Under the pieces are notes generated by a model that was given only the letters and a program-made list of their open reading frames with translations, had not been told where the DNA came from and did no database searches. From NCBI GenBank assembly GCA_027484445.1, contig JAIXSY010000051.1, positions 50,606 to 114,605 of the forward strand: DNA of 64,000 bases. Reading direction: 5' to 3'. Origin of the DNA: Verrucomicrobiaceae bacterium (GTDB lineage Bacteria > Verrucomicrobiota > Verrucomicrobiia > Verrucomicrobiales > Verrucomicrobiaceae). The translations under genes and the position numbers were made by a program. Of the stretch, positions 49,548-60,500 are shown piece by piece (position 1 is the first letter of the stretch; each line of letters opens with the position of its first letter).

Positions 49548-50498
49548 TCAATCTGCCGTGGCCTGCCCTGAGGCACCCTTTCGCCGCCTCAGGGCACCGA
49601 GCAGGCGACGGCTAGTCGAGGTGCGCGTGGCGATCAGCTGCGTGCCCTCCCGCTCGCTGCCCGAGAGAATGTCGGGGTCGCCAAAGTCAAAGTCCTCCGC
49701 GCGGGGGAGCCCAGGCGGCAGAGCAGGCTCAGGCGGCGTGTCTTTTTCCTCTGGGGTCGGAGCTGTCGGCGCTGGCAGTTGAGCGTGGATGTCGGGTTTC
49801 GCGGCTGGTGCAGTGAGACTGCTGGGCACCACAAGTCCGCCGGAGAAGATCAGCTTCATCGCATCTTCCACCGTCAGCGGGGCATCGGTCAGTTGCTCCA
49901 CCGGCACCACCAGCAGCAGTCCAGTCATGGGGCTCAGGGCACCGGGCACAAAGACTGCCGCTAGCACTTTGTTCTGTTGAGGGTCAAGGTATTGACCGGT
50001 GACAAAGCCGAGCATCTTCATCTCGGCCGCAGGGTAATCGACATACACCACACGCTTGAAGTTTTGCCGTCCACCCAAGCCTTTGAAGCCGTCGATGACC
50101 TGCTTCATCATTCGATAAATGAAGGAGGCGACCGGCACTCGCAGGAAGAGTTTATCGATCGTGCCAACGATGCGCACGCCGATGACATGCGTGGCCATGA
50201 TGCCGAGGATGACAAAAGCGACGACGGGGATCAGGAAGCCGGTCAGGTTCACCACTTGGCGAAAGCTTTCGCCCGCAGGATCGAGCACCGTTCGTCCCTC
50301 GATCTCGTTGATTTTCAGGGCCAAAAACTCAATCGCAGGCTCGCTCCAGCCGTGCAGCAGAGCATAGCCATAGCTCATCACCCAAAAGGTGATCAGTAGA
50401 GGGAGCGCCACTGCCAGCCCAGCAAAGAACTTGTTCCGCAGCCAGACAAAGGGGCTGCGGCTCGTGGGCTGAGAAGACTGAACCGAGGGGAGTGGCAT
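49548..50498 (-). CDS. DUF502-family membrane protein
   Basis: A 316-residue inner-membrane protein. Two transmembrane segments lie at about residues 25-48 (FFAGLAVALPLLITFWVMSY) and 84-110 (VVNLTGFLIPVVAFVILGIM). DUF502 blocks follow: LFLRVPVASFIYRMMKQVID, FKRVVYVDYPAAEMKMLGF and VFVPGALSPMTGLLLVVP. The C-terminus (from about 235) is a Pro/Glu-rich tail with no known domain. Function of the family is unknown. Confidence 0.87.
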   Translation of the reverse strand: MPLPSVQSSQPTSRSPFVWLRNKFFAGLAVALPLLITFWVMSYGYALLHGWSEPAIEFLALKINEIEGRTVLDPAGESFRQVVNLTGFLIPVVAFVILGIMATHVIGVRIVGTIDKLFLRVPVASFIYRMMKQVIDGFKGLGGRQNFKRVVYVDYPAAEMKMLGFVTGQYLDPQQNKVLAAVFVPGALSPMTGLLLVVPVEQLTDAPLTVEDAMKLIFSGGLVVPSSLTAPAAKPDIHAQLPAPTAPTPEEKDTPPEPALPPGLPRAEDFDFGDPDILSGSEREGTQLIATRTSTSRRLLGALRRRKGASGQATAD

Positions 50499-50679
50499 GG
50501 AAGGAATCTACGTTTCGGAGTGTCGCCTCCTCACCAGGATGTTCAACCCCTGGCTTGGTGACAATAGTAGGGCTGCGTTTGGGTGAGAAAAGCCCAGGAG
50601 CAAGCGGCGGGCACTCACCCCTGGACGGCAAACCAGAGGACTGGGCGGGAAAGGAGAAAGCGGGTCATGTAAATTATTG

Positions 50680-50691
50680 TAATTATAATTA
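50680..50691 (+). promoter_or_regulatory. AT palindrome containing a -10-like box upstream of the M48-like gene
   Basis: TAATTATAATTA is a perfect 12-base palindrome 30 bases before the ATG at 50722, inside a sharply AT-rich patch (about 50669-50706). It includes TATAAT at 50684-50689. It may be a promoter or a binding site for a symmetric repressor; no clear -35 was found. Confidence 0.35.
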
Positions 50692-50721
50692 TAAACAGTA
50701 ATTTTGCAAAAGTCATCCTTC

Positions 50722-52962
50722 ATGTCTCCCCCGAACCCAGCCTCCGCACCTCTGCGCAAGCGAGTGCGCCTCCTCCCGTGGCGCGGGCCGGTTCATTTTT
50801 TGCTGCTGCTCGTCACCAGCAGTGTCTCGCTGCTGCTGCCGCTGCTCTACGTGGCGGTGCTGGGCGCGCTGGCGCTTTGGATCGGCATGGAGGCCTATGC
50901 CTGGGTAACATCTCTGGCCAATGCATCGTCGCTGAGCTGGCGCAGCGCGCTGCCGCTTGCCAGTCTTTCGGCAGGGCTGGTCACCTGGCTCTTTATGCTG
51001 CGGCCCCTTCTGCCGAATCCGCGCTCCACGCGGGTGGCTTTGCAAATCACGCCCGCCAGTCAGCCCAGCGTGTTTGAACTGGTGGATGAACTCTGCTGGC
51101 ACTTGAACCTGGACCCGGTGGAGGAAATCTGGCTAGACACCACGGCGGGCATCCGCACGACGGTGAAAGACGGAGTCACAGGCGTCAGTGCTGGGCAGAT
51201 GGTGATGCACATCGGCCTGCCGGTCGTGTCCGTCACCAGCGCGCGAGAGCTCGCTGCGCTTTTGGTTCGGGAATTGGCGATGAATGCGGGTGGCATTGGC
51301 ACCACCTTCAGCCATCTCTTGCGGGAGCTAAACAACTGGTTCTATCGAGCTCTGCATGAACGTGATGCCTGGGAGCTGGACCTGCGGCAGCCGCGGGATC
51401 AAGAGACCTCGCTGAAGAAGGTCATCCGCCTCATCACCTGGACGTGGATGGGCGTCGCCAAGGTGCCCTTCGCGGTGCTTTTCCTCCTCGCGCGACTCAT
51501 CTCCGCCACCGCCCTTCTGCGGCTGCGGTCGGGCGCAGAGGCCGCCGCACGGAACCTCATCGGCACGGAGGCTTGGCGGGCCCTGCACCTGAAAATGTCT
51601 CTGCTAGATCAGGCCTGGGAGGAAAGCCGCAAAGAAATCCAGCGCGGCATGGCCCAGCAGCGCCTGCCGGAGAACCTCTCTCTGCTGCTGGCCCGGCACG
51701 TGGCCCGCGCCGCACGGGAGCTGAACGCAGCGCCGGGACCTGCCCAGTCCATCCTGCCAAAGGGGGAGCCCATCATCGCCCACCTGCCACGAGATGCGCC
51801 TGCGGCCTCGCAGTTCCTCAGCTTTGTCGATCTGTCCCGGCAGGTCACCTTTTTCTACTACCAGCACGAGCTGGGCCTGAGCCTGCACGAGCATCGACTC
51901 ATCGCGGAGGAGGAGGTCATCCACCAGAACCGCCAGCAGGATGAGTCCCTGGTCGTCATCCGCCGCTACTTCAGCGGTCTGGCGCATCCCGAGCGTGCCA
52001 TGTGCGGCCTGGGGGGCAGCCACGCCATGTCGCCGGGGAAAATCCAGCTCCAGGATGAAATCCTGCGCGTTCGTGAAGAGATGCGGGAATGGGGCAGCCG
52101 CCTGAAGCTTGCGCTCAAGGAATGGAACATGGCCTGGCAGCGTCGGCGTGACCTGGAGGCCGCTGCTACGCTGAGCTTGGCAGGCTTTTCCGTCTCCCGC
52201 ATTCAGTTCGGCACCGAGGACACCAGCCCCCAGTCTCTCAGAACCGAGGCCGCTCGGCAGCGACTGGTCATGGAGCAGCTCGAATCACCGATCCAAGCGC
52301 TGGAGGTGCGCATGGAAAGCCGATTTGCTGCCGCGCTCGGCCTGCTCTGGTGGAGCGAGCCGCATGAGCTCGACGAGACCCTGACCGACCGCCGCCGCGA
52401 CATGGCGCAGTGGTGTGCTCTTTACGAAAGCATGGCCGGTGCCTTGCCGAGCTTTCGTGAGTTGCTCACGGTCTTTTTTGCTTTTCAGACGCTGGGTGCA
52501 CGCTTCGCGAACATCAACGACAACGGCCAGCTCTTCACTGCCTTACAGTCCGTCGTGCCGAAGATGACGAACCTCGTGCGCCAGATCCTGGGCACGCTGG
52601 ATGGTGCCGTTTATCCCTTCACACCAAACAAGCGCCCCATCCCCCTAGGCGATCATTTGCTCCAGGGCAAATTGCCAGAGCCCGTCAGCATCTCCATGAA
52701 CCCTGGTGCTGCCGTGGACATGCGTGCCATGGCCGCAGAAATGGCTGCCACCTCGTCCGAGGTCGTCGCGCCTTTTGTCGATCGCTACCTCCAGCTCTAC
52801 CACCGGGCCTATGCCTGGCTGGCAGAGACTGCCGAACGCACCGAAAACCACTTCCTGAGTCCCGTGAGCCTCGGCGCTGACATTGAGCTGCTCATGCCCG
52901 AGGAATTTGCCAAAAGCCGCGAGACCCAGCCGCTGCGCGTCCCTACAGGAAAGGGGGGCTAG
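50722..52962 (+). CDS. Large membrane protein with an inactive M48-like peptidase region
   Basis: A 746-residue protein. Two or three N-terminal membrane segments (about residues 20-110: FLLLLVTSSVSLLLPLLYVA, AVLGALALWIGME, LPLASLSAGLVTWLFML) lead to a region resembling HtpX/M48 peptidases. Where M48 enzymes have HEXXH, this has ARELAALLVRELAMNAGG, so His is replaced (RELAM) and zinc binding is lost. A second hydrophobic span (about 235-265, WTWMGVAKVPFAVLFLLARL) and a long helical cytoplasmic part follow. It is probably a regulator or scaffold, not a protease. ATG at 50722 was chosen; a TTG at 50704 is possible. It is 117 bases before the ECF gene. Confidence 0.65.
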   Translation: MSPPNPASAPLRKRVRLLPWRGPVHFLLLLVTSSVSLLLPLLYVAVLGALALWIGMEAYAWVTSLANASSLSWRSALPLASLSAGLVTWLFMLRPLLPNPRSTRVALQITPASQPSVFELVDELCWHLNLDPVEEIWLDTTAGIRTTVKDGVTGVSAGQMVMHIGLPVVSVTSARELAALLVRELAMNAGGIGTTFSHLLRELNNWFYRALHERDAWELDLRQPRDQETSLKKVIRLITWTWMGVAKVPFAVLFLLARLISATALLRLRSGAEAAARNLIGTEAWRALHLKMSLLDQAWEESRKEIQRGMAQQRLPENLSLLLARHVARAARELNAAPGPAQSILPKGEPIIAHLPRDAPAASQFLSFVDLSRQVTFFYYQHELGLSLHEHRLIAEEEVIHQNRQQDESLVVIRRYFSGLAHPERAMCGLGGSHAMSPGKIQLQDEILRVREEMREWGSRLKLALKEWNMAWQRRRDLEAAATLSLAGFSVSRIQFGTEDTSPQSLRTEAARQRLVMEQLESPIQALEVRMESRFAAALGLLWWSEPHELDETLTDRRRDMAQWCALYESMAGALPSFRELLTVFFAFQTLGARFANINDNGQLFTALQSVVPKMTNLVRQILGTLDGAVYPFTPNKRPIPLGDHLLQGKLPEPVSISMNPGAAVDMRAMAAEMAATSSEVVAPFVDRYLQLYHRAYAWLAETAERTENHFLSPVSLGADIELLMPEEFAKSRETQPLRVPTGKGG

Positions 52963-53080
52963 CATCCCGGGCGATTGACTGTCCCAAAGAAGGAGCGCTG
53001 GCTGAGCCAATCGGGCGGACACCCGTCACGACAGGCCTTGGCGCTTGCCTCCTGGCTGACTTAGCGCAACTTTTCTGCGT

Positions 53081-53833
53081 ATGTCTGACCGCTCTGAGCC
53101 TGCTGCCTTTGCAGGACGCTGTGCTGCCCTCTTTCTCACCACGCGTTGGAGCTTGGTGTCCATCGCAGGAGAGGCCTCCGAGGCAGGCGCGCAGGAGGCA
53201 CTGGCCTCCCTCTGTCAGGACTACTGGTATCCCCTCTATGCCTACTGCCGCCGCCAGGGACTGGATCGGCATGATGCCCAGGATACCACCCAGGGGTTCT
53301 TTCACCACATGATCGCAGCGGGCACCCTCCAGCGGGCACGGGCAGAGCGCGGGCGCTTTCGCACCTTCCTCCTCGGCTCTTTGCAGCATTTTTTGGCCAA
53401 TGAGCGGCGCTATCGAACCGCGGCCAAACGTGGGGGTGGGGCGGTCATCTCGATCGAAGAAATGGCTGCTGAGCAGCGCTTCGCCACCGAGCCCGCCGAG
53501 GCCACCACGCCAGAGATCTTGTTTGAGCGCGCCTGGGCCTTTGCCCTCCTCGAGCGCGTGTTTCGTCGGCTAGAGTCGGAATACACCTCGGCAGGTCGGC
53601 AGGCCCTGTTCGCCCAGTTGAGCCCCCTGCTCACCTCCGCTGCCCCCCGCCCCGGACACGAAGCGCTGGCCGCGCGCCTTGGCATGACCCCCGCTGCCGT
53701 CGGCACCGCCGTCTTCCGCATGCGCCGGCGCTACGGCGAGCTGATGCGGGAAGAGATCGCCGACACCGTGAGTTCCCCGGCGGAGGTGGAGGAGGAAATC
53801 GCCCATCTGATTCGCGTGGTGGCGGCGGGTTAA
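53081..53833 (+). CDS. ECF-like RNA polymerase sigma factor
   Basis: A 250-residue sigma-70 family factor. The sigma-2 region is clear (EALASLCQDYWYPLYAYCRR, DRHDAQDTTQGFFHHMI). Sigma-4 is more divergent but ends in a helix-turn-helix (HEALAARLGMTPAAVGTAVF then RMRRRYGELMREEIADTV). Such PVC factors commonly sit beside a Ser/Thr kinase, as here: the kinase-WD40 gene starts 56 bases later on the same strand. No anti-sigma gene is present, so the kinase may control it. Confidence 0.82.
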   Translation: MSDRSEPAAFAGRCAALFLTTRWSLVSIAGEASEAGAQEALASLCQDYWYPLYAYCRRQGLDRHDAQDTTQGFFHHMIAAGTLQRARAERGRFRTFLLGSLQHFLANERRYRTAAKRGGGAVISIEEMAAEQRFATEPAEATTPEILFERAWAFALLERVFRRLESEYTSAGRQALFAQLSPLLTSAAPRPGHEALAARLGMTPAAVGTAVFRMRRRYGELMREEIADTVSSPAEVEEEIAHLIRVVAAG

Positions 53834-53889
53834 AAAGAGTCCGTCATGAAACCTCCCCAGCGGGTGATAACTCAAAGCCAGACCTCCTC

Positions 53890-56800
53890 ATGACCGCCGA
53901 ACGCCCAGCTCCACCCTCACCCAGCCTTTGCGCCGTGTGCGGTGCGGCCATGCCGCCGGACGCCCCCCTCGGGCAGTGCCCGCGCTGCCTGCTGGGCTTT
54001 GCCTCAGGCCTGGGGCTGGAGGCAAATTGGGGAACAGATGAGGATGTTCTGCTGAATGCCGGGCAGACGCGCCTCTTTGGCGATTACGAACTCCTGGAGG
54101 AGGTGGCGCGCGGCGGCATGGGCGTGGTCTTCCGCGCCCGCCACGCAGCGCTGGGGCGCGAGGTGGCGCTGAAAATGCTGGCCGCCGGAGAGCTGGCCAC
54201 GCCGGAGGCCGTGCAGCGCTTCCGCACCGAGGCCAGCGCCGCCGCCCGCCTGGAGCATCCGCACATCGTGCCCGTGTTTGAAGTCGGAGAACACGACCTC
54301 CGCCACTTCTTCACCCTGCGCTTCGTCCCCGGTGGCCGCAACGTGGCCGACTGGGCGCGCGCTCTGCCGCCCGTGGGCCGCGCCCGCGCCATCGCCACCA
54401 TGATGGCGCGCATCGCCCGCGCGCTGGACTACGCCCACGAGCGCGGCGTGCTGCACCGGGACCTGAAGCCCTCCAACATCCTCGTGGATCCGCAGGATGA
54501 GCCGCAGCTCACCGACTTCGGCCTCGCCCGCCTGATGCGGGAGGCGGACAGCGCCGTCACCCTCACCCGCCAGATCCTCGGCAGCCCCAGCTACATGGCC
54601 CCCGAGCAGGCGGAGGGCCGCCGTGCGGACGAGACCACCGCCACCGACGTCCATGGCCTCGGCGCGGTGCTTTACGAGATGCTCTCCGGCAGGCCGCCCT
54701 TCCTCGCAGACACCCCGTTTGCCACGGTGAAAAAAGTCATCGAGCAGCCGCCGCCGCGTCTGCCCGGCGTGCCACTGGACCTGGAAACGATTTGCCTGAA
54801 GTGCCTGGAAAAACAACCCGCCCGCCGCTACCACACTGCCCTGGACTTGGCCGAAGACCTAGAGCGCTACGCCCGTGGTGAGCCCATCCTGGCCCGGCCC
54901 GTCAACGCCCCCGAACTGCTCTGGCGCTGGGCCAAGCGAAGCCCCAAAACCGCCGCGCTGCTCACCGCCCTGCTCCTGGCCTTTCTCGGCGGCTTCAGCG
55001 GCATCACCTGGCAGTGGTTGCGCGCGGAGAAAGCGCTCGAGCACCAGCGCTGGCTAGAGATCGTGCGCCAGGCGGAGGGCAATGAAACCCCGCCCGCGCT
55101 CGCCCGCCTCGCCGGCAAACTGCGCGCGGACCCCACGAACTGGCGGGCAGCCATGCTCGCCATGTCCATCGTGGAGCAGCAGTCCCTCCCCCTTTTGGCC
55201 GGACCGCCGGTCATCCCTGACACCCCCCTCAGCACGCCCCCCCAGCTTTCCGCCGAGGGCACTTGGTTCGCCGCCGGGGCGGAGGACGGCACCCTGCGCG
55301 TCTGGGACACGGCCACCGGAACGGCCCGCCCGCCCGTGGAGCTTGGCGCGCGGCCCGTGGCGCTCGCCGTCGGCACCGCGCGTCCTGCCCTCGCCGTGGC
55401 GCTGGCAGACGGGCGGGTGCGAGTGTTTGAAAAACCCGACGCGCCCGCGCAGGACCTGCCTGCCCCTGACCTCGCTGCGGCAAAGGACCTCCACTTCAGC
55501 GGCGATGGCACCCACCTGCTGGCCCGCAGGGAAAAAGCCGTCCTGATCTGGAAGCTCGACTCGCCCCCCACCCACCCCGCGCGCTTCGCTCTCGCCGAAG
55601 AGCCGCTGCTCGGCGCGGTCCTTTCGCTCAACGGCGCGCGCCTGCTGCTCTGGAGCGCTCGCCAGGGCGTGGTGCTGGCGACCACCGGGCCAAACGCCAG
55701 CCTACCGCCCCTCTCCACCGTCACCGCACGCGAGCGCTTCCGCAGTGGCCACCTTGCGGGAAACGGCACGCGTTTTGCCCTCCAGGAGGGTGATCACACC
55801 CTGCGAACGTGGGACGTGGCGGGAACTCGCGAACTGCCGTCGCTCGACAGCGGCGTCGCCTTTTGGAAAGCCGTCCGCTTGAACCCGCCCGGCACCCGCC
55901 TCGTCGCCGCAGGCACGGGCAATGACCTCCTCCTCTTCGATCCGGCGTCCGGCCTCCAGGTCGCACCGCCGCTGCACCACTTTTTCAACCCCGTCTTGCA
56001 CGCGGTCTCTGCCGATGGGCGCCGCTTCGCTTCCTTTGGCAATGACGGGCTGGCCCAGTTGTGGGACTTCACCACCGGGCGCAGAGTCATGGAATCCGTC
56101 TGGCACGATGCGCAGGATGGCGCTGCCGTCAGCCTCAGCCGCGATGGCTCGCGGATGCTCATCTTGCCCAAGTCCCTGCGCAGCGGCCAGCCAGCCCTCA
56201 CCACCTGGAAGAGCTCGACCACGCGCCCCCCGCAGCGGCAGGTGCTGCCAGGCTGCCGTGACTTGGTCGTGACCTGCCTCAGCCCAGATGGTCGCCTCGG
56301 CTGCCTCGGGCTCAGCCCGGAGCCCCGCACCCACCTCTATGAGATCGCCACCGGCCGCACCGTGCTGGACCAGCCCACCCGGGGATACGTCTATGCGCAC
56401 CTGTTTTCCCCAGACCAGCAGCGCTACTACGCCCTCACGGACAACGGCTGGTTGCACGGCTGGGACCTCAAAACCGGTGCCGAGCTCTGGCCCCCAGGTC
56501 AGCAGCCAGGAAAAATCCGCCCCGCCGCCATTTCCCCCGACGGCAGCCGCATCGTCGCCGGGCACAACGACGGCCACCTGCGCCTCTACGACACCGCCAC
56601 CGGACGCCAAGTCAGCGCCCTGCCGCATCCCGGCGAGATCAAGGTCGTGCGCTTCGCTCCCGATGGCAGCGGGCGCTTCCTCTCCGCCTCCACCGACCGC
56701 CTCGCCCACGTCTGGGACCTCGCCTCCGGGAAAAAGCTAGCCACCCTGCAAGGCCACACCTTCACCATCATCGCCGCCGACTGGAGCCCGGACGCCCGCC

Positions 56801-57423
56801 TCATCGCCACCGCCTCCTACGACCAAACCGCCCGCTTCTGGGACGCCACCACCGGCCAACCTGTCGGCGCGCCCATGCCGCACCTGGCCTGGCTTGCCCA
56901 CCTGGACATCAGCCCGGATGGCCAGCGCCTCGCCACCGCCTGCCGGGACGGCACCGCCCGGCTTTGGCATGTCCCCAGCGGTCAGCCCGCCAGCAATCCC
57001 CTGCCCCTCGCCACCACCGCCCTCACCGTGCGCTTCACCGCCGACAGCCGCGCCCTGCTCGCCCGCGATCATGACGGTTTCCGCTTCTACGACGTGGCTC
57101 AGGGCAAGCCGCTCACCGTCCACTACCCCGCCGCGATGTCGAGCGGCATCGGCATGGATGCGGAAACTTGGCGCGCCATCCTCAGACCCGATGGCACGGC
57201 GGTCTTTCTCGGCAACAGCATGAATGAGGGGCAGCTTTGGACCGTCCCGCAGCCGCGCCACCCCGTGCCGCCCTGGTTCCCCGACTTCCTGGAGGCCCTC
57301 GCGAACATGAAAGAGGTCCGCCCCGGCGAGGTCCGCCTCCAGCCCGCCCGCGCCGCCGCAGTCGCCGTGCCGCAGAAAGGCGGCGGCCCCTACGCCGATT
57401 GGGCGCGCCGCGTGCTGAGGTAA
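53890..57423 (+). CDS. Ser/Thr protein kinase fused to WD40 repeats
   Basis: An 1177-residue membrane kinase. An N-terminal zinc ribbon (CAVCGAAMPPDAPLGQCPRC, residues 14-33) precedes the kinase domain (about 64-330): Gly loop VARGGMGVVFRA, VALK, HRDLKPSNIL, DFGLA and SPSYMAPEQAEG, so it should be active. One transmembrane segment lies near 357-375 (AALLTALLLAFLGGFSGITW). The rest, about 440-1140, is WD40-type beta-propeller repeats ending in WD or WDxxT, for example GTLRVWDTATG, GLAQLWDFTTG, RLAHVWDLASGKKLATLQGH and QTARFWDATTG. It likely senses a ligand or partner and may phosphorylate the ECF factor; both are inference. Confidence 0.92.
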   Translation: MTAERPAPPSPSLCAVCGAAMPPDAPLGQCPRCLLGFASGLGLEANWGTDEDVLLNAGQTRLFGDYELLEEVARGGMGVVFRARHAALGREVALKMLAAGELATPEAVQRFRTEASAAARLEHPHIVPVFEVGEHDLRHFFTLRFVPGGRNVADWARALPPVGRARAIATMMARIARALDYAHERGVLHRDLKPSNILVDPQDEPQLTDFGLARLMREADSAVTLTRQILGSPSYMAPEQAEGRRADETTATDVHGLGAVLYEMLSGRPPFLADTPFATVKKVIEQPPPRLPGVPLDLETICLKCLEKQPARRYHTALDLAEDLERYARGEPILARPVNAPELLWRWAKRSPKTAALLTALLLAFLGGFSGITWQWLRAEKALEHQRWLEIVRQAEGNETPPALARLAGKLRADPTNWRAAMLAMSIVEQQSLPLLAGPPVIPDTPLSTPPQLSAEGTWFAAGAEDGTLRVWDTATGTARPPVELGARPVALAVGTARPALAVALADGRVRVFEKPDAPAQDLPAPDLAAAKDLHFSGDGTHLLARREKAVLIWKLDSPPTHPARFALAEEPLLGAVLSLNGARLLLWSARQGVVLATTGPNASLPPLSTVTARERFRSGHLAGNGTRFALQEGDHTLRTWDVAGTRELPSLDSGVAFWKAVRLNPPGTRLVAAGTGNDLLLFDPASGLQVAPPLHHFFNPVLHAVSADGRRFASFGNDGLAQLWDFTTGRRVMESVWHDAQDGAAVSLSRDGSRMLILPKSLRSGQPALTTWKSSTTRPPQRQVLPGCRDLVVTCLSPDGRLGCLGLSPEPRTHLYEIATGRTVLDQPTRGYVYAHLFSPDQQRYYALTDNGWLHGWDLKTGAELWPPGQQPGKIRPAAISPDGSRIVAGHNDGHLRLYDTATGRQVSALPHPGEIKVVRFAPDGSGRFLSASTDRLAHVWDLASGKKLATLQGHTFTIIAADWSPDARLIATASYDQTARFWDATTGQPVGAPMPHLAWLAHLDISPDGQRLATACRDGTARLWHVPSGQPASNPLPLATTALTVRFTADSRALLARDHDGFRFYDVAQGKPLTVHYPAAMSSGIGMDAETWRAILRPDGTAVFLGNSMNEGQLWTVPQPRHPVPPWFPDFLEALANMKEVRPGEVRLQPARAAAVAVPQKGGGPYADWARRVLR

Positions 57424-57515
57424 CCCTTCTTGGACTGCGGCAGAAAAATCGAAAAAACTTCGTCAAGAACCGGCACGAACCGGTGAGAAAAGAACAGAAA
57501 CCACATCTCTGGCCT

Positions 57516-60500
57516 ATGCACTCCCCATCGCATCCCTCCCTACCCTACTTGTGCGGTATCTCTCGCTGCCTCACCTTTGGGCTTTGGCTGAGCCTGCTTT
57601 TGAGTTTACCTGCCTCCGCTCAAGAGAACCCCAGCCTCACCGTCACCACCACGAGCGACGTGGTGAATGCTAACGACGGCGTGGTGAGCCTGCGGGAGGC
57701 ACTGGGCTTCGCCAACAGCGGTGCGGGCGGCCCGAGCCCGACGATCACCTTCGACCCCACGGTCTTCGCCACGGCGCGCACGATCACGCTGAGTGGCACC
57801 CAGCTTCCGGCCATTACGCAAAGCGTCACCATCAATGGCCCGACAGCCGGGGTGACGATCAGCGGAAATGGCCAGAGCCGCATCTTTCAGGTGAATGCCG
57901 GGACGGTGAACTTGAGCCGATTGACGGTGACGGGGGGAGCGGTTTCGATTGCGAGCGACGGTGGCGGGGGGATTCTTCAAAGCGGTGGCACCTTGCACCT
58001 GAGCGGCTGCGCGATCACCAGCAACGGTGCTCTCGAATCGGCCTCGGGTGGTGGGGTGGCGGTCACGGGTGGGACGCTCCGCCTCTCCAACTGCACCCTG
58101 AGCGGCAACCGCACCGAGGGCCCCCCCGGAGGTGCGGGCGGGGGTGGAGGCCTCCACAATAACGGCGGCACCGTGACCCTGACGAATTGCACGCTGAGCG
58201 GCAATACCGTCGGCGGCGGCGGCGACGGCGGAGCGATCTCCAGCCTCGCCGGGACGACGACCTTGGTGAACTGCACCCTGAGTGGAAATTGGGTGATTGC
58301 GCAGAACGGCGGGTCCGGCGGTGGGGTGGAAGCTAGAAGCACGGTGAGGTGTGCGAATACGATCATCGCTGGCAACTTTGGGGACACCGATGGCGCGGAT
58401 CTGACCGGTGCGCTGACCTCCCTGGGCAACAACCTCATCGGCAAGATCAACGGTGCCTCCGGCTTCACCCACGGCACGAACGGGGACCTCGTCGGCACGA
58501 ATGCGGCGCCGATCAATCCCCTGCTCGGCGCGCTGGCCAACAATGCCGGGCCGACGCAGACGATGGCCCTCCTGCCCGGCAGCCCGGCGATCGATGCCGG
58601 GAGCAATGCGCTGGCCGTGGATGCGAACAACCAGCCACTGACCACGGACCAGCGCGGGCCGGGCTTTGCGCGGGTGGCTCTCGGCAAGGTCGGCGGCAGC
58701 CTCGTGACCGACATCGGGGCGGTGGAATACACGCCGGGGCCGGTGATTTACTGGACGAATGCGAACAGCAACTCCATCGGGCGGGCGAATCTCGACGGGA
58801 CGGGGGTCAAGCAGGACTTCATCGCCGGCACTACCTCCCCGTATGGGCTGGCCGTGGATGGCCGCTATGTTTACTGGACGCGATCCTTCGGTACGGCGAT
58901 CAAGCGAGCCCGGCTGGATGGCACGGGCATCGAGGAAAACTTCATCACCGGCGTGGTGCAGACGGTCGGGATCACGGTGAATGGCACCCATCTCTTTTGG
59001 GCGGACTTCACCAATGGTGCCGGGAAAATCGGGCGGGCGAATCTCGATGGGACGGGCGTGAATGGGAGCTTCATCACGGGGCTGAATCGGCCACGAGACG
59101 TGGCGGTCAATGGCACGCACATCTTCTGGACGAATTACGACGGGACGACCATCGGGCGCGCGAATCTGGATGGGACGGGAGTGAATAACGCCTTCCTGAC
59201 CGTGCCGGACCGGTTGGACGGAATCTTTGTCGATGCAAACTACCTCTACTGGACCCGGATCTTCGGAACGACCATCGGGCGGGCAAATCTGGATGGCACG
59301 GGGCGCGATGACAACTTCATCACCGGGGCGTCAGTTCCAGGCGGCGGACAGGTCACGGCCACCCATCTCTTTTGGGCGAATATTGGGCTCGGATCGATCG
59401 GGCGAGCGAATCTGGATGGAACCGGGGTAAATCAGGTTTTCATCGCTGGCGCCTCCTCACCCAGCGCTGTCGCCGTCGGCCCGGGCTTCGTGGCCCCGGT
59501 GGTGACGAGCAGCACGACGGCGCTGGCGGGGAATGCGACGACGCTGACGATCTCCGGCATGAACTTCGACCCGGTGGCGGCGCAGAACACGGTGGTCTTC
59601 AACAACGGCGCGGTGGGCACGGTGACGGCGGCGACGGCGACTTCGCTGACGGTGACTTTTTCCCAACTGCCGACGAGTGGCGGCGCGCTGACGGCGGTGG
59701 TGACGAGCGGCGGGGTGAGCAGTGGCACGCCCATCCAGGTGGCGACGGCGACGGAGACGCCGAGCCTGGTGGTGAATACGCTGAGCGACACCTCGACGAA
59801 CACCGACGGCCAGACCAGCCTGCGCGAGGCGATCAGCTACGCCAACACGCTCAGCGTGCGCGCGGACATCACCTTCAACATCCCCGGCGGGGGCACCATC
59901 GCTCTGGCGGCGCAGAATGCGGCCGGCGCGCGGATGCTGCCGATCCTGACGAACCCGAACGGAATCACCATCGACGGGGCCAACAGCGGTCAAGGGGCGA
60001 TCGTGATCGACGGCGGCTCGACGAGTGACACGACGGGTGACCGGGTGTTATTCATCGGGGTGCCGGATAACACGCCGGCCGCGGCGGGGGGCAACCTGCC
60101 GAGCACGAAAGATACGGCGTGGGCGATCCGGAATCTGACGATCCAGAATGGGAACGCGCGGGGTGGGCATAGCGGAAATGGCACGCATCGCGGTGGTGGC
60201 GGGGCGGGGCTCGGAGGCAGCGTTTTCGTCAACGCCGGTGCTCTTGACCTGGTGTCCGTTAACTTCCTTTCCAACCGGGCGGTCGGTGGAAATTCGGGTG
60301 CTCTTACGGGCAATAATTCGGGTGGTGGTGGCCTGGGGGGAAAGGGCGGAGGCGGGGGCAATTCGGGCCGCTCGGGCGGGGGTGGGTTTGGCCTCGGAGC
60401 GGATGGTGGCACCAACCTCTCTGCCGGTCAGCCTGGCTCATATACTGGAGCCGCCGCAGGCGGTGCCGGAATCAACGGTGGAGCAGGGGGCAATCAGGGC

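Noticed and set aside
55702..56709. Minus-strand frame (about 335 codons) opposite the kinase-WD40 gene
   Set aside because: No recognisable domain; antisense to clear WD40 repeats; product of high GC and codon bias.
57606..59120. Long minus-strand frame (about 504 codons) opposite the giant gene
   Set aside because: Arg/Ala/Pro-rich low-complexity translation without motifs, antisense to a coherent multi-domain protein with a signal peptide.
58776..59430. Regular about 126-base repeats that could suggest a CRISPR or tandem repeat array
   Set aside because: Spacing is too long and the repeats and intervals all encode an uninterrupted YWTD-type propeller within an open frame; there are no cas genes.
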